A DNA stretch of 6,055 bases from Candidatus Babeliales bacterium. GTDB taxonomy: Bacteria > Babelota > Babeliae > Babelales > Vermiphilaceae. The stretch spans positions 1-6,055 of the forward strand of contig JAGVMI010000145.1 of assembly GCA_020053845.1 (NCBI GenBank), given 5' to 3'. Positions 1 through 6,055 of the stretch are shown here, one piece after another. The notes under the pieces were generated by a model. It was given only the letters and a program-made list of their open reading frames with translations, had not been told where the DNA came from and did not search any database. How positions within the stretch are numbered: the stretch's first letter is position 1; each line of letters begins with the position of its first letter. A program made the position numbers and the translations under genes.

Positions 1-66
1 AGTGACGAAGCGTTTAAACAGCGTGTATATAATTGGTTTTTGGCACAAGGAGAGGATGCACATTGA
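1..66 (+). CDS. C-terminal end of an upstream gene, possibly DUF58 family (partial)
   Basis: The frame starting at base 1 is open for 21 codons, begins SDEAFKQRVYNWFLAQ, and stops at TGA 64-66. It is truncated by the window edge, so only the C-terminal tail is visible and it contains no recognisable motif. Two things support it as a real gene end: its stop overlaps the batA start in a TTGA arrangement, matching the ATGA overlaps downstream, and the batA ribosome binding site lies inside it. In known Bat operons the gene just before batA usually encodes a DUF58 protein, or sometimes a small DUF4381-like membrane protein. That identity is inferred only from gene order, because 21 residues cannot separate the options. 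Confidence 0.6.
   Translation, partial: SDEAFKQRVYNWFLAQGEDAH
47..55 (+). promoter_or_regulatory. Strong Shine-Dalgarno sequence fixing a TTG start for batA
   Basis: AAGGAGAGG lies seven bases before TTG 63-65, close to ideal spacing. The other in-frame start, TTG at 33, has no purine-rich site before it and would place this motif inside the coding region. The motif therefore decides the batA start. It sits within the last codons of the upstream gene. Confidence 0.8.
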
Positions 67-1055
67 CCGATTTCTTTCTTCGCTTTGCGAACCATCCAGC
101 ACTCTTTGTAGTGATACCATTGCTTGCAGCAGCAGTATGGTGGCGTTGGCGATATAAACGCGCTCACGTGTATCGTTATTCACTTACAGGCACGCTTGTA
201 CTTCGTGGCGCAACCTCAACGCATCCCTACAAAAAAATTCTGTTTTTTATTCGCTTGATCATGCTTGCACTGCTTGCACTCCTTATTGCGCGTCCTCAGC
301 TTGTGGATCCGCGCTCGAAAATTGATGTGCGGGGCATTGATATTATGCTTGTTCTTGATGCATCAGGCAGCATGGGAAATCAAGATTATGCAGATGACGC
401 ACGATCTCGTTTTGATGTAGCAAAAGAAGAAGCAACGCGTTTTATCGAGAAGCGTACGCATGATGCATTGGGGCTCGTGCTTTTTGGCAACGAAGCAATA
501 TCACGCTGTCCGCTTACCATGGATAAAAAATCGCTCTTGCAGATGACGCGTGAAATTAATCTTGGTGATGTTGACCGTGAAGGCACTCTTCTTGCAACTG
601 CTATGGTAACAGCAGTTAATCGCTTAAAGCTTTCACAAGCAAAAAGCAAAGTGATGATCTTGCTTACTGATGGTGAGCCAAGCGAGGGAGATCTTGATCC
701 TGCTGCAGCCATTGCGATTGCAAAGCAGTATGGCATCAAAGTGTATGCTATCGGTATTGGTAGTGAAGAAGATCAAGTGTTTGTGCATCCGTTATTTGGC
801 ATGGTGAGAAAACCACGAGTGAATAAAGAACTGCTTGAAACGATTGCTAAAGAAACAGGCGGCCAATGTTTTATGGCCCGTAATGCGCAGGATATGCGCG
901 CAGTCTACGATACTATCGATAGACTCGAAAAATCTGAACAAGAAATGCCGTTATTCTCTCGCTATTATGACTTGTTCGTGCCATTTGCGTGTATAGTGCT
1001 CGCACTTATGGTAATAGAATTGGCACTTTCAACGTTTGTATGGTTTGGATTATGA
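63..1055 (+). CDS. batA: BatA, membrane-anchored von Willebrand factor A protein
   Basis: This 330-residue protein has the usual BatA layout. Two hydrophobic segments lie near the N-terminus (about 11-27 and 59-76), a VWA domain follows (about 90-290), and a C-terminal membrane segment covers about 303-328. The MIDAS metal site appears intact: DASGS at 99-103, Thr175 in REGT, and Asp203 in LLTDGE. The late VWA signature KETGGQ and the LEKSE stretch before the last membrane helix also fit BatA. TTG 63 is chosen because it follows a strong ribosome binding site and overlaps the upstream TGA. The VWA domain is expected to face the periplasm and bind partners through a divalent metal. BatA is the first of two adjacent VWA genes, and its stop overlaps the batB start (ATGA). 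Family identity is secure; biochemical role is not established. Confidence 0.93.
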   Translation: MTDFFLRFANHPALFVVIPLLAAAVWWRWRYKRAHVYRYSLTGTLVLRGATSTHPYKKILFFIRLIMLALLALLIARPQLVDPRSKIDVRGIDIMLVLDASGSMGNQDYADDARSRFDVAKEEATRFIEKRTHDALGLVLFGNEAISRCPLTMDKKSLLQMTREINLGDVDREGTLLATAMVTAVNRLKLSQAKSKVMILLTDGEPSEGDLDPAAAIAIAKQYGIKVYAIGIGSEEDQVFVHPLFGMVRKPRVNKELLETIAKETGGQCFMARNAQDMRAVYDTIDRLEKSEQEMPLFSRYYDLFVPFACIVLALMVIELALSTFVWFGL

Positions 1056-2059
1056 ATAATCTATTTTCATCAATCTTTTGGGATGCGCCGCAGTACGGCG
1101 TGCTCATAACCGTGTCGATTATATGTGCGCTCTGTGCAGCATATCGATTTTTTAAAGTGCGGCGGGTGATAGCGTATCTTGCAGGAACGCATCTTGAAAT
1201 GCTTATTGCAGGGGCGCGGCAAAGTTCATCAAGCATACGCGTAATACTTATTTTTGTAGGATCGCTTGCGCTTGTAGCGGCACTTATGCGTCCACGTTGG
1301 CAAGATGCACGCACTATTACCGTAGTACAAGAAACACGAGATCTATTTGTTGCACTTGATATTTCACGCTCTATGCTTGCAACTGATTGCGAACCGCATC
1401 GGTTGGCCTGCGCCAAACAAAAAATTAAACAGCTTTTAATGCAACTATCGTGTGAGCGTATAGGACTTATTCTTTTTTCTGGTAGTGCATTTGTACAGTG
1501 TCCGCTTACTACTGACTATCGCGCGTTCAATCTTTTCCTTGATGGTGTTGATGTAGAAAGTGTTTCTTCAGGCACCACGGCCCTTGAGCAAGCAATTAAA
1601 CAAGCACTCGACGCGTTTGCAGCAGTACCAAGCAGGAAAACTAAGATTCTTGTGGTGTTCACTGATGGTGAAGATTTTTCGAGTAATTTGCATCAGCTTA
1701 AAGAGCAAGCAAAGCAAGCAGGGCTACATATTTTCACCGTTGGCGTAGGTACACCGCAAGGTGCTCCAATCCCACTCTTTGCTCCCGATGGTGCTCAAAC
1801 AGGTCACCAAAGAGATGAGAAAGGTTCGATAGTGATATCGCGTCTGAATGAGGGTGTACTCAATGCACTTGCGCAAGATGTGGGTGGCACTTACTTTAGA
1901 GCAACGCAATCACGTGAGGATATTACCAATTTAGTGGCTCACATTCAGACTTTCGAAAAAGAGCGCCTTGAGCATGAGCAGTATCAAGAGCGTGACGAGA
2001 AATACCATTATTTTCTCGCATTAGGTTTTGCATTGCTGCTTGTGGAGTGGCTGTTATGA
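1052..2059 (+). CDS. batB: BatB, membrane-anchored von Willebrand factor A protein
   Basis: This 335-residue protein is a paralogue of BatA with the same plan: membrane segments at about 15-31 and 62-79, a VWA domain at about 95-300, and a hydrophobic C-terminus at 320-335 that ends at the last residue. MIDAS residues are present as DISRS at 103-107, Thr175 in SSGT, and Asp205 in FTDGED. The stretch GAPIPLFAPDGAQ and the later DVGGTYFRA are typical of BatB. BatA and BatB also share a CPLT motif at the same point of the VWA fold (RCPLTMD versus QCPLTTD). ATG 1052 is chosen because it forms an ATGA overlap with the batA stop. GTG 989 and ATG 1040 in the same frame would lie deeper in batA. The purines before ATG 1052 sit too close for a good ribosome site, so coupling to batA translation is likely. 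Confidence 0.93.
   Translation: MNNLFSSIFWDAPQYGVLITVSIICALCAAYRFFKVRRVIAYLAGTHLEMLIAGARQSSSSIRVILIFVGSLALVAALMRPRWQDARTITVVQETRDLFVALDISRSMLATDCEPHRLACAKQKIKQLLMQLSCERIGLILFSGSAFVQCPLTTDYRAFNLFLDGVDVESVSSGTTALEQAIKQALDAFAAVPSRKTKILVVFTDGEDFSSNLHQLKEQAKQAGLHIFTVGVGTPQGAPIPLFAPDGAQTGHQRDEKGSIVISRLNEGVLNALAQDVGGTYFRATQSREDITNLVAHIQTFEKERLEHEQYQERDEKYHYFLALGFALLLVEWLL
2044..2047 (+). promoter_or_regulatory. Ribosome binding site for batC
   Basis: GGAG ends eight bases before ATG 2056, inside the last codons of batB. The alternative GTG start at 2047 overlaps this motif and cannot use it, which favours ATG 2056 and the ATGA overlap with the batB stop. Confidence 0.6.
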
Positions 2060-3348
2060 AGATGTGGTTGCTTGTTTTGTTGTGTGTAACATCATGTGCA
2101 TACGGGGATTCGCTTTTCGAGGAAGTAGCGCGTGCAAAAGCTTTGCGTGCAGCTCAAAAAGAAGATTGGGATACTGCGCATCGGGAACTGGTACAGCTGG
2201 TAGCCCAACAGGCTGATCCGCAAGAAAATCCAGAGCTTCTGTATGATGCGGGCGTAGCAGCGTACAAAAAAGGTTTATTTGAGCAATCGCATGCATACTT
2301 TCGTGATGCTGCACGGTCTGAATGCGCGACAGAAGCTTGCAAAACGCAATCTCTTTTTAATGCAGGTAACGCGGCGGTAGAACTTAACAAGTTAGAAGAT
2401 GCGCTTACATGCTACGAACAGATTCTTGCTATGAATGCATCACACGAACAAGCACGACACAACTATGATGTAGTCAAGAAAATGCTTGAGCAGCAAAAGC
2501 AGCAACAGCAGCAGGAAAAGAATGACGAGCAACAACAGGGTAAAAAAGATACCAAAGACAACGCACAAAATCAGCAAAACGATTCGCAGTCCTCAAATGG
2601 TCAAAACAACCAAGAGCAAAACGATCAACAAGACGATGCACAAGGCGATAGCGACACGTCGCAGGGCAACAACAAGAACAATAAAAAGAACAAAGATAAT
2701 AAGAAGAATAATGACGATTCTTCAGATAGTGATAGTGATGATGACGCAGATGAAGATGATGATACGCAATCTGATGCATCAGATGATGAGCAATCGTCAA
2801 ACAAAAAGAATTCGTCGTCAAAGCGCAACAAGTCGCGCAATGATGGCGAAAATGATGAAGCGCAGGGCGAGGACTCAGACGATGGTCAAGAGCAGCAAGA
2901 CGATGCTGATGACGTTAGCAGCAGCGCCGACAACCATGAGCGAGAACGCGACCGGCAACAACAAAACCCAGCTCAAAAACCCGATACACAAAGTGGCCAA
3001 GAGCAGAGAGATCCACAAGACGGGCCTGAGCAGGATACGCAAGATACCAAAGGCAACAAGAAAGGCGAGCAAGAAAGAAAGCATAACGATCAGTGTCCTG
3101 AAAATAATGATCAGCAGCCTACTACCACTCAGGACCAGCATAAAAAAGATGAGGACATATCTCAAGCAATGAATCATAATGTGCAAGAAGATACGCAAGA
3201 CAGCGCATCATCACAAGAAAAAGAACCTCAATGGGTAACTGCGCTCCTTGAAAAACAAGAACAAGCGGATCGCGTTGCCAATCGTAGAAGAATACGTGGA
3301 CTTGTTGGCAAAAAGATGGCAGGCAAACATGGACAACATTGCTGGTAA
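2056..3348 (+). CDS. batC: BatC, exported TPR protein with long low-complexity tail
   Basis: This 430-residue protein starts with a short export signal (Lys2, then a hydrophobic stretch WLLVLLCV). VTSC at 11-14 fits a lipobox, so it may be a lipoprotein anchored at Cys14; ordinary cleavage nearby is the alternative. Residues about 20-140 are helical with at least two TPR-like repeats (around 61-89, LLYDAGVAAYKKG; and 99-128, FNAGNAAVELNKLEDAL). Such repeats bind proteins, presumably other Bat subunits. Residues about 144-390 are Q/N/D/K/S-rich and probably disordered. A conserved-looking, basic C-terminal helix follows (QWVTALLEKQEQADRVANRR). Q-rich linkers after TPRs are common in BatC and VWA-TPR fusions, but this one is long. 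The start overlaps the batB stop by four bases and the end overlaps batD by 20 bases. Assignment rests on TPRs, tail and position. Confidence 0.85.
   Translation: MKMWLLVLLCVTSCAYGDSLFEEVARAKALRAAQKEDWDTAHRELVQLVAQQADPQENPELLYDAGVAAYKKGLFEQSHAYFRDAARSECATEACKTQSLFNAGNAAVELNKLEDALTCYEQILAMNASHEQARHNYDVVKKMLEQQKQQQQQEKNDEQQQGKKDTKDNAQNQQNDSQSSNGQNNQEQNDQQDDAQGDSDTSQGNNKNNKKNKDNKKNNDDSSDSDSDDDADEDDDTQSDASDDEQSSNKKNSSSKRNKSRNDGENDEAQGEDSDDGQEQQDDADDVSSSADNHERERDRQQQNPAQKPDTQSGQEQRDPQDGPEQDTQDTKGNKKGEQERKHNDQCPENNDQQPTTTQDQHKKDEDISQAMNHNVQEDTQDSASSQEKEPQWVTALLEKQEQADRVANRRRIRGLVGKKMAGKHGQHCW
2485..3225 (+). repeat. Low-complexity, purine-rich coding tract in batC
   Basis: About 740 bases encode an imperfect low-complexity region dominated by Gln, Asn, Asp, Lys and Ser. 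Sub-blocks are visible: a CAG/CAA run near 2491-2514 encoding a Q-tract, an AAC/AAG-rich block at 2668-2712 encoding Asn and Lys, and a GAT/AGT-rich block at 2713-2790 encoding an Asp/Ser/Glu cluster. The coding strand is very rich in A and G and poor in T. This composition leaves other frames open for long stretches by chance, both at 2486-3172 on the same strand and on the opposite strand. It is not a perfect tandem repeat, although the short codon runs could be prone to length change. Confidence 0.8.
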
Positions 3349-5107
3349 ATATGGTGTGCGCATTATTACAGGCATCATAATAAGTATGGCATTGCCGTTA
3401 TGTGCAGAACATATATCGTTAGCGCTGTTTGATGCTACACACAAACCTCTTGCTCAAGCGGCAGTAGGCCAACCCTTTCTGCTTGAAGTTACGCTTACCG
3501 ATGTTCCTCAAAACACTACTGAGATTCCTGAAATTGTAGGTGCTCAGCAATTTAACCCACGCCGCGTTGGCTTTCACATGAGCTCGGTGAATGGTGTTTC
3601 AACAGTCAAATACACGTTTCGCATGCGCGCAGATGAAAAAGGAACTTTTGTGCTGGGGCCTGCTCGACTTGTACAGAGCGGCACAAATCAGTCTGATGTC
3701 GTTACGTTAGTAGTTGGCGACGCAACATTGGTGCACGGGAAAAAAAATGCAGCACCGCGGCCAGCGCCTATGCGATCACAAGAGGTTATGTTGTCGCTGA
3801 GCGTTGATAAAAAGGAAGCGGTGGTAGGCGAGTGTGTATCGTGCGATATAACGTTGTGCTGCCAGGAAGGGGTGACGGTAATTGCCATAGGCCAAGAGGA
3901 GATGAAAGATCTTCTTCAGCGGCGTACTACGGCGCCTGTTATGGATGATTACGTTGCTGACGGTGTGGTATATAAACGTGCGCGGTGGCAATGTGATGTG
4001 TATCCACAAAAAGATGGACGTATAACCATACCAGCTTTTTACGTTGATTATATGGCTCCCGATGATCGCATGGCAGGTATGAACAGATTGATGGCATCCA
4101 TGCTTTCGGTAAGAACGCAACAAAAACGTGTGTACTCAAATGGAGTACAGCTTGAAGTTATGCCGCTACCGCAAGAAGCAACACATGTGGACTTTGTGGG
4201 TGACATTACATATGTGCAGGCAAGCATTACTCCTGGTGCTGCAAAGCAGGGCGATGGTATGGTATTAACGCTTGCTATAACAGGTTACGGAGACGTTGAA
4301 GCGCTCAAAGAGCCGGTGCTTAAAGGATTTCCTGATTCATTCAAATACTATTCATCAAAGCATCATGTAACGCCGCCATCTGCGTCCGGAGCACCTTGGC
4401 AGAAAACATTTGAGTATATTGTACAAGGATTTGAACCAGGTGAATGGGAGATCCCCAAACAAACGGTTACCTATTTTGATTGCCAAGATTATCAAGTGCG
4501 TTTGCGCGATTCGTCGCCATTGTACATAAGTATTCTCCCCGATTCTGCGCTATCAAAGCGCGTATCATCAATGCCTGCCGCACCACAAGCGCCTGCTGTT
4601 TCAGAGCGTCAAAAAACTAAAGCGGCATTATATTTGCCTCTTAACGCGCAGGATCCATATCAAGGAACAGATCGCCCTTATCGCATGTCGTGGAGCATGC
4701 TTTTATTTCTTATGCTTTTTCCTGTAGTAATGCTCCGTGCTCGTGAACTTAAAGCATGGATATACGGACTTAAGCGATTTGTACCATCATGGATCATGCG
4801 ACGCGTGATATGGTATCGTTTGCGTAAAGCATTAGTGGCGGCGGAACAAGAGAGTGATCACGCACGTGTGTATCACATTATGCAGGATGCAGTCGCGTAT
4901 CGCTTTCCAGATCAAGCTGCGTGCACTACTCACGATGAATTGTATGCATGTATAGCAGCGAGTGTGCAGGAGCAAGGCAAGTTGCGCTTATTTTTTGAAC
5001 AAGCACAATGGTATGCATTTGGGGCGTCGCCTCACAACAAGGTTGATCATGACACGCGTTTTTTCCAGGAAGCATATGAATGTTTGCGCATCATGGAGAG
5101 AGCATAA
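3329..5107 (+). CDS. batD: BatD, exported protein with one membrane anchor
   Basis: This 592-residue protein has a signal peptide with hydrophobic core IITGIIISMALPL and likely cleavage after LCA (26/27). Consecutive beta-rich, Ig-like regions typical of BatD follow. The first spans about 30-135, with VGQPFLLEVTL and the strand pattern YTFRMRADEKGTFVLGPARL. The second spans about 150-270, with VGECVSCDITL and YPQKDGRITIPAFYVDY. The third spans about 288-405, with FVGDITY, then LAITGYGDVEALKEPVLKGF. A membrane helix lies at about 453-470 and a ~120-residue, mostly helical cytoplasmic tail ends the protein. BatD is thought to act in the periplasm with the VWA proteins; no enzyme motif is seen. 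ATG 3329 is preferred because it gives a proper signal peptide. GTG 3356 would give a shorter one, and TTG 3248 would bury the signal behind 27 extra residues. The start has only a weak AGG upstream. Confidence 0.92.
   Translation: MDNIAGKYGVRIITGIIISMALPLCAEHISLALFDATHKPLAQAAVGQPFLLEVTLTDVPQNTTEIPEIVGAQQFNPRRVGFHMSSVNGVSTVKYTFRMRADEKGTFVLGPARLVQSGTNQSDVVTLVVGDATLVHGKKNAAPRPAPMRSQEVMLSLSVDKKEAVVGECVSCDITLCCQEGVTVIAIGQEEMKDLLQRRTTAPVMDDYVADGVVYKRARWQCDVYPQKDGRITIPAFYVDYMAPDDRMAGMNRLMASMLSVRTQQKRVYSNGVQLEVMPLPQEATHVDFVGDITYVQASITPGAAKQGDGMVLTLAITGYGDVEALKEPVLKGFPDSFKYYSSKHHVTPPSASGAPWQKTFEYIVQGFEPGEWEIPKQTVTYFDCQDYQVRLRDSSPLYISILPDSALSKRVSSMPAAPQAPAVSERQKTKAALYLPLNAQDPYQGTDRPYRMSWSMLLFLMLFPVVMLRARELKAWIYGLKRFVPSWIMRRVIWYRLRKALVAAEQESDHARVYHIMQDAVAYRFPDQAACTTHDELYACIAASVQEQGKLRLFFEQAQWYAFGASPHNKVDHDTRFFQEAYECLRIMERA
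5095..5100 (+). promoter_or_regulatory. Ribosome binding site for batE
   Basis: GGAGAG stands six bases before ATG 5107, inside the last codons of batD. It supports the start used for batE, whose ATG shares one base with the batD TAA (TAATG). Earlier in-frame starts would lie before this motif and add residues in front of a good signal peptide. Confidence 0.65.
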
Positions 5108-5850
5108 TGATCTTTGCATATGTACGTAAGCTAGTAATAAGTCTCATGGTTTTGAGTGTGCTTGCTGTGCATGCACAGCGTGATGAAGAACTATTTTTAC
5201 ATGCTAATGTATTATATGAGCAGCAGGAATGGCAACATGCGCTTGAGCTGTATCAAAGCATTGAGCGCAAGGGTAGCTCAGTATGGTACAACATGGGTAA
5301 TTGTTTCTACTATATAAAAGATTATCCGCATGCACACGCTGCGTGGAAAAAGGCTGAACGAGGCCTTTCGGGCCAGTGGCGTCGTGCGTGTCGTGAGCAG
5401 CAGGAGCTTATAGGCGTTGCGCTGCATGTGCCTGCACATACGAGCTTTTTAAGGCGCGTGTTGCAATATATTATTGATTGTGCTGCTGGATTGTCGCTGA
5501 TTCAGCTGCAATTGCTACTATTATGTGCATGGTATAGTGCACTACTATTCTCGACTTTAGCAATACGTAGTAGACTGTATGCGATTTTGCGTGTTGCACC
5601 CATGAGTATGTCTGCCGTGTGTGCTGTTTTGCTTATCGCTGCATGGTATGACCGCTCGCAAGTAATAGCAATAGTGTGTTCTGATCAAGCAGCTTTGTTT
5701 GCAGGTCCGGATAACCATTATGAAACAGTGGGCAATGTGCGTGCGCATGAAGAATTAAAAGTGTGTGATGTACGGCCTGGATGGTGCAGAGTATCAACTG
5801 CTTCAGGCAGTGGATGGGTGGATGCGCATGCAATTGAAACAGTGGGATAA
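5107..5850 (+). CDS. batE: BatE, exported TPR and SH3-domain membrane protein
   Basis: This 247-residue protein begins with a signal peptide (hydrophobic core LVISLMVLSVLAV, likely cleavage after VHA at residue 23). A TPR region covers about 27-85; the repeat VWYNMGNCFYYIKDYPHAHAAWKK is broken here as VWYNMGNCFYYIKDY then PHAHAAWKKAE. Two membrane segments follow at about 132-152 and 164-181, and a bacterial SH3-like domain at about 186-245 (SDQAALFAGPDNHYETVG, then RPGWCRVSTASGSGWVDA). This order of signal, TPR, membrane pair and SH3 is the usual BatE layout. Bacterial SH3 domains often bind peptidoglycan or proteins, so an envelope-facing scaffold role is inferred. It is the last recognisable Bat gene of the cluster, overlaps batD by one base and has its own good ribosome site. 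No terminator hairpin follows. Confidence 0.9.
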   Translation: MIFAYVRKLVISLMVLSVLAVHAQRDEELFLHANVLYEQQEWQHALELYQSIERKGSSVWYNMGNCFYYIKDYPHAHAAWKKAERGLSGQWRRACREQQELIGVALHVPAHTSFLRRVLQYIIDCAAGLSLIQLQLLLLCAWYSALLFSTLAIRSRLYAILRVAPMSMSAVCAVLLIAAWYDRSQVIAIVCSDQAALFAGPDNHYETVGNVRAHEELKVCDVRPGWCRVSTASGSGWVDAHAIETVG

Positions 5851-5889
5851 TACACCAAAACTATCTTGAGATGTGCAGGTATACAGTTC

Positions 5890-6055
5890 GTGGGACGTGG
5901 TGCAACACTCTTTCTTGTTCTTGGTGCAGTGTTTGTATGCGGGCAGACAATGCTTTTGCTGCGTGAGTATCAATTTCTGTGTGTGCAATCACAGCGATTG
6001 GTAGAACTGCAGGGGCACTACAAAATGTGCGTCAAAGCATTTCGTCAAAGAATGC
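5890..6055 (+). CDS. Start of an unidentified membrane-anchored protein (partial)
   Basis: A frame is open from just after the batE stop to the window end. GTG 5890 gives MGRGATLFLVLGAVFVCGQ, a short basic N-terminus followed by a membrane segment (about 5-24). A polar, amphipathic stretch follows (LLLREYQFLCVQSQRLVELQ, then HYKMCVKAFRQRM), possibly a coiled coil. An AGG ten bases upstream is a modest ribosome site. TTG 5866 is an alternative start adding eight residues but has no clear ribosome site. At least 55 codons are present and the gene is cut by the window edge. I do not recognise the family. The outline (inner-membrane anchor with an extended helix outside) resembles many envelope proteins, including divisome-type bitopic proteins, but no motif supports a choice. 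It lies in the same frame as batE, separated by a single TAA. Confidence 0.55.
   Translation, partial: MGRGATLFLVLGAVFVCGQTMLLLREYQFLCVQSQRLVELQGHYKMCVKAFRQRM

Noticed and set aside
28..33. Perfect TATAAT matching a -10 promoter element just before batA
   Set aside because: No -35-like hexamer is present at the right distance, and it sits inside the coding end of an overlapping upstream gene. A chance match is likely, although an internal promoter cannot be excluded.
1053..2059. Alternative genetic code with TGA read as an amino acid
   Set aside because: TGA ends batA and batB exactly where these families should end and overlaps the next start; tryptophan is encoded by TGG throughout.
2486..3172. 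A 228-codon reading frame on the + strand inside batC, encoding a very basic K/R/T/M-rich protein
   Set aside because: It lies entirely in the low-complexity part of batC, where A/G-rich codons suppress stops in other frames. Its composition is just the shifted reading of CAA/GAT/AAG codons, with no domain, no good ribosome site and no conserved-looking pattern.
2474..3198. Minus-strand reading frames opposite batC (2474-2821, 2625-2840, 2875-3198), the last rich in hydrophobic residues
   Set aside because: They are reverse-strand readings of the same purine-rich tract; hydrophobic Leu/Ile/Val content follows from complementing CAA/AAT/GAT codons. None has a plausible ribosome site or domain.
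3248..3328. Upstream extension of batD to TTG 3248
   Set aside because: It would add 27 residues before the signal peptide, overlap batC by about 100 bases, and has no clear ribosome site.
5361..5375. Small GGCC-loop-GGCC inverted repeat that could be read as a hairpin or terminator
   Set aside because: The stem is only four base pairs, lies inside batE coding sequence and has no following T-run.
5871..5966. Short frame from ATG 5871 after batE
   Set aside because: It stops after about 31 Cys/Trp-rich codons, has no plausible protein character and conflicts with the longer open frame that encodes a membrane segment.
1..6055. CRISPR array, tRNA/rRNA genes, insertion sequences, attachment sites or a defence or toxin-antitoxin system
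   Set aside because: No regularly spaced repeats, tRNA-like cloverleaf, transposase or terminal inverted repeats were seen; nearly every base is accounted for by the Bat genes.

Overview
The window carries one densely packed operon on the + strand that I read as a complete Bat ("Bacteroides aerotolerance"-type) cluster in the order batA-batB-batC-batD-batE. It is flanked by the last codons of an upstream gene and the first codons of a downstream gene. The five products are two von Willebrand factor A (VWA) membrane proteins with intact metal-binding (MIDAS) residues, an exported TPR protein with a very long Q/N/D/K/S-rich tail, a large exported BatD protein with one C-terminal membrane segment, and an exported TPR-plus-SH3 protein.

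Layout: 1-66 is the C-terminal 21 codons of an upstream gene. In Bat loci this position is usually held by a DUF58 (sometimes DUF4381-like) gene, with a MoxR ATPase gene further up; neither can be confirmed here. Next come batA (63-1055, TTG start), batB (1052-2059), batC (2056-3348), batD (3329-5107) and batE (5107-5850). After a 39-base gap a new reading frame with an N-terminal membrane segment runs off the end (5890-6055). Junctions up to batE overlap by 4, 4, 4, 20 and 1 bases, so translational coupling and one polycistronic mRNA are likely. I see no convincing promoter or terminator inside the window. The minus-strand and remaining plus-strand reading frames look like shadows.

How the genes may work together: in characterised Bat/MoxR loci the VWA proteins sit in the inner membrane with the VWA domain outside the cytoplasm, next to periplasmic BatC, BatD and BatE. 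The assembly has been linked to envelope stress and oxidative stress tolerance, but its molecular activity is not settled. The gene order and predicted topologies here fit that model.

Organism: a bacterium, most likely with two membranes, moderate GC by eye, and the standard code (TGA is the natural stop of the upstream gene, batA and batB). Complete batABCDE clusters are known in Bacteroidota, Spirochaetota and several other phyla, including host-associated lineages. The short overlapping genes and Q/H-rich proteins made me think of a Dependentiae- or Chlamydiae-like lineage, but that is only a guess. Nothing here looks like a wholly new system. The most unusual parts are the BatC tail and the unidentified downstream gene.
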